Below, in pieces: positions 1-12,890 of a stretch of DNA of 64,000 nt (position 1 is its first letter; each line of letters begins with the position of its first letter). The translations under genes and the position numbers were made by a program. The notes under the pieces are model-generated. The model ran no database searches. It saw only the letters and a program-made list of their open reading frames with translations, and had not been told where the DNA came from. The stretch lies in the NCBI RefSeq assembly GCF_050436995.1, contig NC_134757.1, positions 4,352,501 through 4,416,500 of the forward strand. Direction: 5' to 3'. This stretch comes from Anticarsia gemmatalis. Its lineage: Eukaryota; Arthropoda; Insecta; Lepidoptera; Erebidae.

Positions 1-1371
1 TTTCTTTTAAACTTACACAATACATGAACTTTCACAATTATTACAATGGTACGTTTTACTAAAACTAGATGAGTTGTAATAATTGCATGAAATTACGGAA
101 GCTCATCACCAATGGATTTTTGATTATTTAAATCAGAAAGGTCTTAAATCCTCGCAATTTTATACGCAATTTCTGCCCTCCTAAAAAGGTTACTACATTT
201 GCATGCACATTCAGTAGGAAACACTGAACACTCCTAACAAAGTACATCTATTATCTCGGGGAAAAGTTATCAGTCAATCGGCCATTGGACAGCAAATGGA
301 CCTCTCAATAGGGTGTTGGGTCGTCAGCGAGGCGATAGGCTGACGGGCCTCGGCGCGACCGAGTTCCTTCCACTCGACTATTTCACGAACATGTCGCAAG
401 GATAAACGACGTGAACCGCCGAAGTAATGGACTGAATCAGATCACAAATTCATATCAATAAGTTGTGAATCGATGCGGATTGCTATACTTATAAATGTGC
501 GGATTGCTATACTTATAAATGTCGAACTCCTATGAGTTAACAAGCGATAGTTTCTTTTCGTAAATTAGCGGTGTAGGTACCTAATAGAGTAAGAAAATAA
601 TAATAGCCAATTTTTTAAAATCTATTGAATGAAGTTTGTTTCTACTGACATTTTATCACCTAGGTTTGTTAGTTAACTTAACAACGAGAATATTGGTAGA
701 TTTTCCAATAATTACGTACTGGATAGCCCATCCGCTAATGGTAAAATAGTGGTATAATAGTGATTTTACCCCTACTATTTTTACAATGGCTTGTCTACAA
801 ACTTGAAAGGTTTAAAGGTTCATATTTCATTCAGTAACCCTACCTATCATTAATAACGACGGTTGAGTCATAGAAGTAATTCGTGGACCAATTGATTAAA
901 GAGCCCGTCGGACTCGTTTTAGACCCAATTAATATTGATTTAGACAAGCGGAAGAATTTAGAATGCTTTGTCATATAATACTGCACGGCGCTGCCTCAAT
1001 ACATCAATTGAGTGAAGTATTGTTTAATGCATTTTTAATTAAATAGTGATTATGTAACTCATTAAATTTTAAATTAGAAGTCAGATGTAATTTTAAAGAT
1101 GAATACTTTAGCCAAACATAGGATACGTACATCCTTACAAGCAGCAGTCTCTTTCAACCCACATACCATTATCTATACTGATCCACGGTAGGTCAGAACA
1201 CAGTTATTACAATAATTATTCAATATGAACAAAGCAATAAAGGGCTAGGCCTGCTTGATTTCAAAAGACATTGGTATGCCATACCATATCGTAAATACAC
1301 ACACCTACATCATAAAATCACATCATCTGACCACCTACAGGTACATAAGGTACTCACATGCATAGTATGTA
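1..1371. other. Non-coding AT-rich sequence with a GC patch and a 24-bp duplication
   Basis: No exon or recognisable element. A GC-rich patch lies at about 300-400 with no open frame. A 24-bp unit starting GCGGATTGCTATAC is perfectly duplicated at 475-498 and 499-522. Confidence 0.6.
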
Positions 1372-1582
1372 GAGTCAGCTCCAAAAGTAACTGAACAACT
1401 TCATATTTTCAAAACTTCTGTGTTACGTAACTGTAATAAATAACTGATCAAAATCAGATAGAATGAGTTAGAATTAATCATTTCAATCAATGGCAAATGC
1501 TTTTTCCATGGAATAATGTTCACACTTCAGTAAATAGGGTTTCAAAAGATTAAGTATGATCAGGTACTTTTGGAGCTGACTG
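1372..1582. mobile_element. 211-bp Tc1/mariner-type MITE
   Basis: The ends are inverted copies about 23 bp long sharing AGTCAGCTCCAAAAGTA and CTGA, flanked on both sides by TA (1370-1371 and 1583-1584), the Tc1/mariner target duplication. Too short to code for a transposase. Confidence 0.75.
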
Positions 1583-2284
1583 TACCACGGTATGTACTAC
1601 AAACGCGTTTTGTGTTAGCAAATAAAAAGTATTTAAACAATGATGTCCAACCTTGACTTTTTATGACGTGCCAGTGTAGACCGCGTCTGCAAAAAAACTT
1701 GACGCGCGCAGTTGTGTAATTTTAATTAGCTTTACGATATTATTAATAGCTGGTAGATGAATAATATCCTATGAGTAGGCACGAATGTTAACATCATAGA
1801 GGTACTAATACATGTGTAAACTGTTATTTAAGCCCGGTTTAATTACTTCTGCATAAGTATCAGATATGACTTATTGAATGAAATTTTGACATAATACATA
1901 AAGTGTTAGCTTATCTATGAGCTGTTCTCATAGATTTACAGTCACTTTATTCAGAAGATAGGTGACCTAACACATTCATAAACTGTCAAACTGGCATTTA
2001 ATATTATTTTTCCAATGGATGAAATGCCTGTGTACCGTGATCATATAGATTTGCATTTTGTTCGTATATACAGGCATAAAATAGGGTTCAATAACAAAGT
2101 TCTGATATATTAACCTTCCATACAAATAACAAGAATAACGGGAACATACATCATACGTCGCCGACAAAGGAAGTTGCTTCTATTTACAACGGAGAAAAGG
2201 AAACAGGGTTGAGTCAAAGACTTGAGATTTTTAATCAAGAAAAAAGGCAAAAAGAAATATTTCTTTATGAATGTTAACATATAA

Positions 2285-2362
2285 TTATGTCTAACTGTCT
2301 CACCGCTGGGCAAGGGTCTCCTCCCAAATGAGGAAGGGGTTATTCCTTGAGTCTACCACGCT
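2285..2362 (+). repeat. Lepidopteran LINE-3'-end-like repeat fragment (TGGGCAAGGGTCTCCTCC type)
   Basis: The motif GGGCAAGGGTCTCCTCC, then GAGGAAGGGGTTA and CCTTGAGTCTACCACG, recurs in this window at 31862-31948 (reverse), 40346-40405 and 41265-41345. It is a familiar moth repeat whose family name I do not assign. Confidence 0.6.
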
Positions 2363-2383
2363 AGTGTCTTTACTTATAAATTA

Positions 2384-2586
2384 AAAAAAAACAACATCCG
2401 CATTAAGAATTGTTCTTGTGTCGCGGGGACTTTTACAAACATACAGAAAAGGGACACAAAGTACAACCAATAAAAGCAATTATTTGTGGATCGCACAAAA
2501 AAATGTACTGTGTGGGAATCGCACCCCCGACCTCTCGACGCAATGGTAGCGGAGTGGTGACTTTAACCACGGAGACAGTCAAGTCT
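2384..2586 (-). mobile_element. tRNA-derived SINE, reverse orientation
   Basis: The reverse complement matches the SINE at 59115-59338 along its length: a head with CACTCCGCTACCATTG, a box-B-like GCGATTCCCACAC, the middle part, and a tail containing TAAAAGTCCCCGCGAC. The open frame across it is not a gene. Confidence 0.75.
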
Positions 2587-5054
2587 GCTTATATTATGAA
2601 AGTCAATACATACATGCAATGGCAAGAGAACGTGTGTGATAAGTTGCAATAAATTTGTTTGACTTAGCCGCGGATTAGAGCAATATCGGAAGATATCGGT
2701 AGCAGTCGCAAATCACTCACACACGTGAAACCGTGTCGAGAGAAATTAACTCACTGGCGTATACGGAGGAACTGCACAAATATTTAAAAAAAAAATATAT
2801 ATATATGTCCATAACTCACGATAAGCTGGATTCAACCCACACTGAGAAACGTCATATTCATAACGTGTTAAGTTTATAAAATAGTTCAAAATAAACTAGG
2901 AGATTATATTATTTAATACTGTTGTTTCAGAATTTACATAAATTAGACAATATTTTGCGTAAAATATAACCACTTACTTATTCAAATAGGCGTCTGCTAT
3001 TCTCAATTTTGTAACCAGGAGCAGTGAACAGTGAGCAGTGTTACATTTCCACAGAATATTGGTGTTGTCAAATGGAAGCTCATTTGAGTGTTAATAACAA
3101 AGCCTGTGTTCAGCAAATACTATACAGCACATACAATTTTAATTAACAAACAGAGCGATGGTACACTCAAATATGGTGTTGGTGCTCCACGATACAAGGG
3201 CATGTGGAATTGTAGCTGTTACACTAACCTTGGTGGTGTCAAGGTCATATACTGTGAGGACTTGAATATAGCTTTAATAGAATACATGAAGACAAACATT
3301 TGTATTTCATTCCACACATGAAATGCTTTTACTGAATACATTTCATAACTGAAAATATCACGAGATCCTATATATTATTATGCTCCTAGCTATAATGCAG
3401 GCATATAAAACTTTATTTTACTTACTCAGAATCATAAAACAACACAAAATTACCTAACTAAGTATTGCAACGGCAATATAATCGTTAGTAAGATAAAAAT
3501 CTATCAATTTTAATCATGAACTCTCTTAGTATTTAGGTACTTGTGAAATTCAAAACTTACCTTACCTACGTAAAGCCTTTACAAATTGGGTGAAAGGTCA
3601 GCGTATGTGCGGACACAATCATTGAACACAAAGGTGTACTGCGCCCTCATGGAATGGTAAATACGAGGCTCGTCTCGCTGATCGTTGATAACAAAACTGA
3701 GCAGCTTCTCACAATACATCGAACAATGGCTACGTGAAACCAAACAAAATGTACCCGTCAAGCGCGAACTGTGAACACCATCTGAATAAACTGAACTATT
3801 ATGACTATTTACACAGTTTTTGATGTTGAACTTTGATTTTACGTTTTTACTTTTATCTTTCTTCATCAAAAGTACAAGCCAAAGTATAAAAAAGTAAATT
3901 ACGGTCATATTTGTTCGACAAACTAAAAGTAATTTTTACTTTGGCTGTTACTTCTGATGAAGAGACTGTCCGTAAGTCTCTTATGACCTTTTTAGACTAC
4001 TGTGATGTGATAATTTTGACAGAATATTGAGTACTCACATATTAACTAATGCCTAAGTAGGTAGGTACCTAGTAGGTAAGCATCTAAAAAACCGTAATGT
4101 TCTTTATTAAACGTAATCTTCAAAATTATTGTTATGACTTTGCTCATCACAAATTTCCTGTTATAAACAGCTTAGGTAAATAAATTTATACGTGCACAAA
4201 AAATTTGAATGTCAAATGAAAATCGCAAAGAAGTGATTTAAGTGCATTGCTTCAATCTCGTTTGTGTAGAAATCCCCAACGTAATAATATGTCTATTCTA
4301 AGATATACTCAGATACTCACCATATTAAACAAAATAGGAAGTGGAGGATAATGTGTTTAACGCTGTTTATTTTAAAGCGAGGTCCCGTAGGTTTTATTGC
4401 GTCCGATTTTTACATCAGCAATATAACTTTGTACATTTTATTAATATTGTGACCCCTACATTTTTTTCACAAATTACGTCACGCCTGACAATCAAAATAA
4501 TCGGCCCAAAGAAATCACGAATTTTTTAAAATAATTTCAAAAACTTTCTGCTCATGAACATAAGGTGCTATGAACTACCTTCTATATTGTTATAAAAACA
4601 TATATCATGACGACTTTTAAATTAACTCAACTTTTATCTAAGTATCATGAACAACCACAATATTACAACTGCTTACTACTACACTATTACGTTCGGTCGT
4701 ACAAATATAAATTCAATCAGGTTTTAGTACTCATTGTCGATAAGGAAAATAATACAAATACCTACTAGATTTAATAACGCTAGAAAAAATTATGTATAAC
4801 AACCTCCGCGTAATCAATGTTATGAACAAACTATAAATGAGGATGTCACTAAATTGTAGTCCATAACTACATAAATCAAAATGAATCTAAATTAGCCTAA
4901 AATACACCTGATTGAAATCTTTCCAAACTATAGAAACAAAAAACGTTCCGTCAATCAAAACGTGTTTTAAATTCCGGTCGTCCCGTTGAACCCTAAAAAG
5001 GATGAGTAGTTACATAAAAAAGGTTTGACTACGGCCACTACGAGTCCGTCGTGA
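2587..5054. other. Intergenic stretch, no certain gene
   Basis: A T/A simple tract is at 2787-2806. A 77-codon + frame at 3088-3321 has no recognised family. The only frame with gene-like features is the minus-strand one at 3579-3908, listed separately. Confidence 0.5.
3579..3908 (-). CDS. Unrecognised small open frame with signal-peptide-like N-terminus (candidate exon)
   Basis: 109 residues from ATG at 3908, starting with a hydrophobic run (MTVIYFFILWLVLLM) followed by a lysine-rich stretch and then a Cys-containing region (GTFCLVSRSHCSMYC). It could be a secreted or type II membrane peptide. A possible donor (GTAAAG at the stop codon, and GTAAGGTAAGT shortly after) would let it continue into another exon. 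I recognise no family and no partner exon, and codon use is not distinctive. It may be chance. Confidence 0.2.
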   Translation of the reverse strand: MTVIYFFILWLVLLMKKDKSKNVKSKFNIKNCVNSHNSSVYSDGVHSSRLTGTFCLVSRSHCSMYCEKLLSFVINDQRDEPRIYHSMRAQYTFVFNDCVRTYADLSPNL

Positions 5055-5389
5055 CGTGTTCCCGAGTTGTTCTGACTGATCGCACGCGCCGAACGACCGC
5101 GAGCGGTGCGCACGCGCATCACACGTTAAAATACAATTTCTTCACATAAATCAAATACATTCACTACTAAGCTATATTCCTTTAACATTTACGATATTTT
5201 TCTTCAGTAATTCAGTGAAATTTCGTGTTAATTGAGTCTTAACTTTAGTAAGTGTGAACGTTTGCAGTGCAAGTGAAATTTAATCGGTGATATAATTCTC
5301 ACGTTCTTCATGGCTTCAAAATAATTGGTTTCGTCACATGACGTCGTGCTGATAAGAAACTTTCACGGTGCATTGGATTTCCTTCGTAG
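5055..5389 (+). promoter_or_regulatory. Candidate distal promoter and untranslated first exon
   Basis: A CpG-rich patch at about 5030-5130 (unusual in this AT-rich region) is followed by leader-like sequence ending at a good donor, GTAG|GTGCGT, at 5390. It contains only very short reading frames (for example ATG at 5310 to TAA at 5324). It would supply the 5' UTR for the 11177 exon, which has an acceptor but no obvious promoter. The left border is a guess. Confidence 0.35.
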
Positions 5390-8300
5390 GTGCGTATTTA
5401 TTTATTTAATATTCATACATTTCATACTATACACATAATTTACACAAATCTGAACACGTGTATTTGATAAGTACTTAGCCAGTTTTGTATTACATCCTAA
5501 ATAAAATAGCATCAAATTTAACTTCAAAACCTCATTTGGATTTTTTTTTATTCTATTTCTGAATGACGTCTAGGTTCCAATTTCCAGTCTGCATAGTCTT
5601 TTTCTTCGCACGATATCAGCGCATATACAATGTTAGTTAAAATACCTGCATTAATGTTTTAAATGATCTATTTGTAATTGTTCTGAAAGGCACGTTCGTG
5701 AAAACATATTTATTAAGTAGCATCCTTTACGTTCACATACTTGTCTGTAAACTAAACAAACAAGATTATATACATAAGGTTATTATTATTCGCACATGCT
5801 GTTTAAAAAGGATGTTTGAATAAATCTTTCCGTATTTTTTTGCAAGTAATAATATTAAATAGTAAACAAATACTGCATTTTATTATTCGTTTGTCTAATT
5901 CTAAAGGTCATATACATTTTAATATACATAATTTGTGTTTATAATACACTGCATAAATGTGTAAATAATATAAAAATATCCTCAAGTTGATCTATGAATA
6001 AATCTACGTATATTAGGTAATAATTATACCAGGCACTGAGTCATTTACAAGTCTAGTTACTACATAATTACTATGTAGACAGAAATGTACTTGATATATC
6101 GATCTTACTAAACATTAACAAACAAACCCTTAATGCGAAAACTATACATACAATAAAAAAGACTTAAAAAATATATTTTCACATATTTCCCCATTTGTTT
6201 AATTAACTATAGTAAACTCTCTGTATTCTAACCACTTCGCTAAACCCATGAAGACGACATAACTCAATTAAGCACTCGGATAAATCTGACAATGAATATA
6301 AAATTTTTCAATCAAATATTTCATTACCAAAAGTCAACTTTAACACCATAATTTCACGAACACAAGAATTATTAACTTCATTAATTGGCTGTCACTTAGG
6401 CTAGTGGTACAGGCTACCTAGTGTAAGTAAGGTCGTTGCCCTTTCTGGGGTCTGTACCCATTATCACTTAATCAGTATTAAATTCCCGATGTTTTGGGAC
6501 TAAAGCAATATTTTACCTAATACGATACTACTTCAAGTTTCACGTTAGTTATCTACTCATCTTATCAAACCTGTAATATAAGATTTCAGGATCCTAACCT
6601 ACCTAAATATTCAGCGGTATGTAATTATTGAAAGCCTGCAATTTCTGAAATATTTTTAATTACAGCACAATGCCATGTTCTTTTCTATAGTCACTGATTG
6701 ATTGGCACCAACGAAAACAATATTATCCAGCATAAAGTATTGTTTTCATATATTATATCTAACATAGTTCGTTAATTAAATTATTTAACTAACATATTGT
6801 CCTACTGGACGTAGGATTACTTTAGGAAGTAGAATCGATGAGGTCACAGCCTCGTGCGCCAAACAAATTTTTGCAGCTATACAATTATGGTAAAGGAAAA
6901 CATTTGTAAGAAACTATACTCACTACTCACGAGACTACTAATACTATATGATTAACAGTAGTATATTATATTGTCAAAATAATTGATATTACTTGTAGAG
7001 TTCCAAAAGTCGAACTAACCGCTTCGACAGTCCCTTCTTGGTTCGAGTACCTATCTAGGAAATTATCTACCTGCGTTCTTTTTCCCAGAAAAGTACCATC
7101 CTAGACCTTTTAAGAGTAGATTAAATGGGTTTATTTTAGATACTCATGTAACATCCTCGTCTTCATCATCACTAACCATCAGTTGAAGTGAGAAACAAAG
7201 GCAGAGTCCGATTTTTTAAGCAGTTACTGTCTGTTTTGAGTCAGCTATGGCCAAGTGCGGGTTGGGGACTATGCATGCCCTCGAGAAATGTATTATAAAA
7301 AATTTCATCATCACGATAATCCATTATTGATTAACTAAAAAAGTCAGTAATCATACAACATGGCAATTAAAATGTGTGGTACCGCTTCATTGCTTGTATG
7401 TAAATTCAACATACCAATTTCACTTTCACAAAAAGTGCTACTTTACATATTATCTTCACAGTACTGTCTCCATAGTAATTAGAGTGATAACTGGTTTTTC
7501 TGTATGGAAATTCCAGAACAGCTATTGTGTTTGATTATATTGACGTTAGATCATCGAAACTTAGAGGAATTATTATTTCCTGCGTAATTAAATGATCAAT
7601 TCGTCCTCGGGGAAAACTGGTGTTATACGTACTTATTTCATAGTGTGAAAATTATCATGATTACCAATGTTAGGATAAATAAACCTTTATTTTTATATAG
7701 AAGTATAACAATTCCGCACAAAACATGATGAAACGTAGACCGCATATGGCAGAGATTTATGAAATGCACGCATTTATAATTTTACAACATAAGTACTTTA
7801 ACTTTAAAACCTATAACTTCACGATCTTAACTAGTGTCAATTCAATCATAATTTTAAAACAGTTAATGAAATCAAACAGTAGTTCATTCACAATGTATTT
7901 TACTCCTAACAATGAGATATTATGTCCACCATGTTTTGCTACGGACTTCATTCCGGGCCGAGTTCTCAAGAACACATCGATGACGTCACTGTACACACAG
8001 TTCACAGTTGATTCTATGATAAGCACTTAAACAATGATTACTACGTACACGCTAATGTTTTCCCACAAATATTGACCCAACACCGTATCTGATACACTCC
8101 GAGATGACTAGTAAAAGATAAATTATTTATGAGAAACAAAACCTATTAGGTATTAAAGATGATATACTATTTCTAATAGAATAGTATCCAATATATCCCG
8201 GAGCATGGTAATGTGCGCAGTATATGACAATAGGCTTGCCCACTATTACGTGGATTTAACTTTGCGAAGTGCGAACGGCGAAAACATATCTTCCTATGCT

Positions 8301-11176
8301 AACAGGCTACCATTACAGGCTTGATTTCATAAATAAATAAATTTAATTAGCAATGTCGTTGACCTACAGCATTGCTAGACGTCCCACTGTCTCGCACATT
8401 GTAACCATGGCCGTCACTCGGTCAAGGTTTGCTTCTTTTCCTTGTCTATGTATAAAATATGTTAATACTAGATGGCTATAAATACGATATACAAAACAAA
8501 ACTGTTGGACATATAAATAAAGCTTTTATATCAAAATTATTATACGATCCCGAGATCTATCAGACTTCGCACAATCCTTTTAATGCACTTCAAGATTGTA
8601 AATATTATTGTGTAAACCATACTTTCAAATAATCCTATTGCACAATGATACGAAATACGCAAACTTTTTGTGGAACATAATATCCCGTGCAGTCCTTGTT
8701 AAGACGAAATATAAATTAACCAATATTGCGCAATACTTATCCTAAAAGCTGCTATAAAAAAAATCGTTCAAACTTAATTTGTTCAATGATCGTGTATTTT
8801 GCACTAAATATCTAATATTGGGCAGTGAAATTTATCGACTTAGACTAGCTTTATTTTATAAAGTTCGTATTCAAAATATTTTAAAACGTTTCAAAGCCAC
8901 AACCGGTTTGGAAACACAGGAGCCAAAAAAATCGAAAGCGAAAATCGAAAAGCTGTATAATAAGAGGATCATGTTTTTTCTAATACCAGCAGTTTTAAGC
9001 TCGATGAAGATTAGAGGCTGAGAGAATAGCAAAGAAGCTGACTAATCTGTGTGACACGAGAATAATATCTAAAGTCACAGTGTAGTTGAATGTCAAGGTC
9101 CTAATAAACTGAGTATTCGGTAGGTCAATTGTTTGAGATTGGACGTCTGATCGTAACTATTAATAAGTTCAATTTATTTGTGGTGGAGAAAAGAATAAGA
9201 CTTAATTAAGCAGACGAACGACACTAAAGTGAGTAATTGAATCAGTTACACTCAATCCTTGAACACTCGATGAGTGATGGGTTTTTAAACAATCTTATTA
9301 CTTTTGGAGGTCGTGTAACACATTTTGTTCATAAGTCCGATTTGTAAATTGAATTTTTGTCGGTATCTTTTTTCCTGTTGTACTTTTTCCTTGACGATTA
9401 ACCCAATGTATTGACAAAATATATTTGCGTATCGGCGTTGATAGTAATGCCTATAATTGACATAAATTACACGGACAGCTGGGTAAAATGGCGTCAATGT
9501 CAGGTATACCAATAACTAGATTAACGTCAGAACTACGCTGAGAACCAATATGAAAATGATCAACCTAATGAGTAACTAAGGACAAATTTTAATTATCCAT
9601 TCCATGGAAAAGCTAGGAGGCAGAGCGGTTGAAGTATAGATTAAACAAGGTAAAAGTTTTATTAAGAATTACCACATTTAAATTAACCGCAATACTGTAA
9701 AATAGGGCCATAGGTCGTTACTTATAATTCTTACTCATGGATGGACAGCAATCTCGCCTTTTTCATATTTCAACAAATATTTTAAAGTGACATGCTCATA
9801 ACACTGTTAGTTGAAAGTTTTTTTTATTTAATTAATTAATAGCCAATGTATGTAGCCACAATAGCGGATTAGGGCACTCAAGCTCCCCACAAAATCATTG
9901 GTCCTAAGGGCAACACCTATACCACCAAGCTCTTGAATTTCAAACATTGCAAATAAATACGGCATCCACATTTTGATTGAATGACATGAACTACATATTT
10001 GGTTTTCGTCATTGACCATTCACAACGGAATCTGCTATTCCGAGTGGTCCGAAAACCGCATGGCACGTGCAAGTCGTGCAACTTCCCTGCATAACGTACC
10101 ACAAGGTACTACGAGTCTATCGAATTAGTGATCGGTAATTAGACAGACGAGTTCTCTGTAATTTTCTCGTGTTTCTACAAACGACTGCACAGAAGTAGTG
10201 GCGGTGCAACTTCGATTGAAATCGAAGGTGTGTGTGTTAATATAATTAAACCCGTTACGAGAGCAAACGTAGGTACTTTTCTTCTTGAACTATATGGTAA
10301 ATGCAAAGTCTTATAAGACAGCAGAAGTAAATCCTCTTCTTTGGAGATTCAAATGAATTACCTACCTCGAATTTGTTTAATAGGTAGGTACTACAGCAAC
10401 TATAGATACACCAATCCGAATGAAATATCACGTAAGAGAAATTATAGGGAAGCACTTACGATTGCTAATTCAAAAGTTCGTACTACATAAATATTAGCTC
10501 ATCAGATACAAATATATTGCGGAACCAATAAGTATTACAAAAAGTGTTTGCTTTCACGAATAAGAAGAAACAGATGCGAGTTCTACAGCGAATGGATGTT
10601 GATAGAAGATCGTTTATTGCTCATATCTCGTCTCGGCAAAATCTCCTACAAGCGTATGAATGAATTGAATGTTTCCTGTCAGCCAATATGAAGCCACACT
10701 GTGCAAACTTAGTCATATGATAACCGCGCTACTATGCGATCAACGTAATTACTTCTTATCACATATTCAAACATTCCCATAGTGATAATACTGACAGTGA
10801 CTTTCATTCAGTAAAGGATCAATTTAGTATCATTTTAGAATGAAGGAATAAAAATAATCCTTGGATACTAGACATTAGACTCATAAAGATACCATTACAA
10901 TTGATAATTATTTCTTCGGTGATTAAAAATATTTAAAACATACAACACCTGAGCAAATTATTTAATAATGCAATCAAAATTATTATTCTGTAAAAATTTG
11001 TTAACACACAAAAAATTGTTAAAACTCGTGTTTTTGGTAGTACAATGAATGCGCAGTTTTTCAACTAGGCATTACTGATTACAGAATATTTTTTGTATAT
11101 TTTTCAGCTTAGCATTCTTATACACAGGCAGTGTCAATTGATAATAAAGTTGGTATTGAAATATTGTTTGTTTCAG
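5390..11176. other. Long AT-rich stretch (possible intron) without a recognised gene
   Basis: No convincing exon on either strand. Short frames (for example 7725-8030, 8779-9021, 9285-9512, 9828-10102) lack family resemblance. A GC-richer patch at 10015-10105 is probably old repeat material. If the 5055 and 11177 exons are joined, all of this is intron. Confidence 0.5.
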
Positions 11177-11247
11177 TGCATCATGACGATCCAGAGCATG
11201 ACGGTGACGGACGCGCGTGATGCCACCAAGAAGCACTGCTGTCAAGG
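11177..11247 (+). CDS. Candidate alternative first coding exon of the gamma-glutamyltransferase gene
   Basis: TTTGTTTCAG precedes the exon. An ATG at 11183 opens MTIQSMTVTDARDATKKHCC and runs to a strong donor (GG|GTGAGT) at 11248. It encodes 21 codons plus the bases GG, exactly the phase and split glycine codon of the 34866-34978 exon, so it could be spliced straight to 35763 to give a 652-residue protein. The next identifiable + strand coding exons all belong to this gene. It could instead start an unseen gene whose other exons I did not recognise. Confidence 0.55.
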
Positions 11248-11332
11248 GTGAGTTGAATAAATTTATCTGTTAAATACCCAAATACAGAAAAAATATCCAG
11301 GTAATAGACGAAGAGAAATATAGTTTCTCATA

Positions 11333-11787
11333 ATGAGCGTTCCTGGGGGAAGTCACTCTTCCTCATCTCCGGCTTGCCTTAGTTGGCTGGTCGGAGTGAA
11401 AATTGACGAGGAAGCCGGTCCCCCGCCTCTGGCTTGCCTTCATTGGCCGTCCAGAGTGGAGTTGCAAAAGCAGAGCTCCCACTCTGTTCGGAGGACGGAT
11501 ACTGAGCGTAAGTGGCCAGTGGGTCAGTGATAACGTGTTAGTGTCAGTGGGCCGGACCCTCAGGGAGCAAGTGATCTGAGTTTAACGTCCAGCGAGGCCT
11601 CTCCGTCCTTCAGCCGCACACGTCCCTGTTGCCCCCTTGTTACATTTTGAGCGACTAGTTTGGGGAGCCCCGTTTGTGAGTTGGCGAGTCTCCGCCTGCC
11701 ATTTTTACGTGTTTTACATTGTTATAGACAGGCGCCATAGTCCCTGTAGATACATAGTTTTCCAGTCCATCAGCACCCCATCCCAAT
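11333..11787 (+). mobile_element. GC-rich remnant, probably a LINE 3' end
   Basis: An abruptly GC-rich 450-bp block in AT-rich surroundings, ending in TCCAGTCCATCAGCACCCC and an AAT-type tract. This is the style of lepidopteran R1-like LINE 3' regions. Its 65-codon open frame (11333-11530) matches nothing I recognise. The family is an inference. Confidence 0.4.
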
Positions 11788-11867
11788 AATAATAATAAAT
11801 AAATAAATATGATTGGACAACTCACACACGGTCATTTGATTCCAAACTAAGCAGAGCTTGTACTATG
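11788..11867 (-). mobile_element. 3' part of a SINE interrupted by a LINE
   Basis: Reverse strand: CATAGTACAAGCTCTGC, then GACCGTGTGTGAGTTGTCC and a TTTA-rich tail (11788-11812). This is the 3' end of a common moth SINE whose upstream part resumes at 12645. Confidence 0.65.
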
Positions 11868-12644
11868 TATTTATTTATTTATTTTATTTATTTATTTATT
11901 TAAGGAAACTTAACAGCTTATTATTTTACATTAACATGATACTAAATTATTGCTCACTCAACTGTCAGCCACCTCCGAACACACCGCACCCATAGTTCAC
12001 AGTTAAAAGCTACAAGAAAAAATAAAAATAGGACACACATGTAAGGGTAGCGACCGACAACAGAGCAGCATACATAAACACTTAAGCCTATAACAAAGTT
12101 TCACTACATGCATGTAAATAAATGTTGAAGTAACATACAAGTATTTCCAGTTGCTGAACAGACTGACTTATAAACTATTACACATACATAAACGCAACCA
12201 TGGCTAAAATTGTGTTCTTAATATGAGCAGAAATTTAGAACGAAATAAAAAAGTTAACTTAAACCATGTAAACTGGGCTAGATTCATTTACCAATGAGTA
12301 TGTCCATAATTTCTTTGCGGTATGAGTTTTTAGATAGATGAAATATATCAACGTTTTCAAAACTTTCGGTGTAAGTGCGAACCAGTCGAGTCATAACTGC
12401 ATTCTTGCCGTAATTGGTACGGTGGTGGGGTATACTGAATAAATGAGTATGTCTAGTGCGAAACCTTGGAGTACAGAACTCTACACATGACAACAGATCA
12501 CTACTGTCCAACCCTCCACGAACGATGTCAAAAAGTAGAAGCATGTCTAACATTTTACGTCTGTCCATTAGGGGAAGTAGATTATAATGCTTGCAGTCTG
12601 CGATATAAGAATAATGAGGCTTGTTGCATTTGTAATTCAGAAAT
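11868..12644 (-). mobile_element. 5'-truncated Jockey-like LINE fragment (reverse transcriptase C-terminus), inserted in a SINE
   Basis: On the minus strand an open frame (to stop at 12284) encodes the region after the reverse-transcriptase palm: LLPLMDRRKMLDMLLLFDIV, then LDSSDLLSCVEF, HRTNYGKNAVMTRLVRTY and NVDIFHLSKNSYRKEI. This pattern is typical of Jockey-clade ORF2 C-termini. About 400 bases of 3' UTR and a TAAA-repeat tail (11868-11903) follow. The 5' end is missing, as in normal 5' truncation. The first residues of the open frame (12646-12700) come from the SINE, not the LINE. Confidence 0.75.
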
Positions 12645-12890
12645 TGGTAACCAAATAACTGATAAACATACTTATATACTTCTAAATACATACTTAACAT
12701 CCAGGCTCAGAACAAATACTCGTGCTCATCACACAAAGATTTGTCCCGGGTGGGATTCGATTATTATAGCCCAAGTAGTTTTTCCTTTTAGTTTTGCCAT
12801 AGTTCCACTCAGTCCGGTGACTGTCCTTGGATGCATTTTCTAGTGTAGACAGGGATAGTCACCGGAGTGTGCAACCATACATTTTTTGAA
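12645..12890 (-). mobile_element. 5' part of the LINE-interrupted SINE
   Basis: The reverse strand carries a box-B-like segment near 12755 (AATCGAATCCCACCCGGG), then ACAAATCTTTGTGTGATGAG, GTATTTGTTCTGAGCCTGG and a T-rich part ending GGTTACCA at 12645, the exact point where the LINE starts. The upper border is uncertain. A 14-bp inverted repeat with one mismatch (12813-12826 / 12853-12866) lies in the head portion. Confidence 0.6.

Noticed and set aside
2410..2652. 80-codon + frame
   Set aside because: It runs through a reversed SINE.
12466..12843. 125-codon + frame
   Set aside because: It lies opposite the LINE reverse-transcriptase fragment and SINE on the minus strand. No family resemblance.
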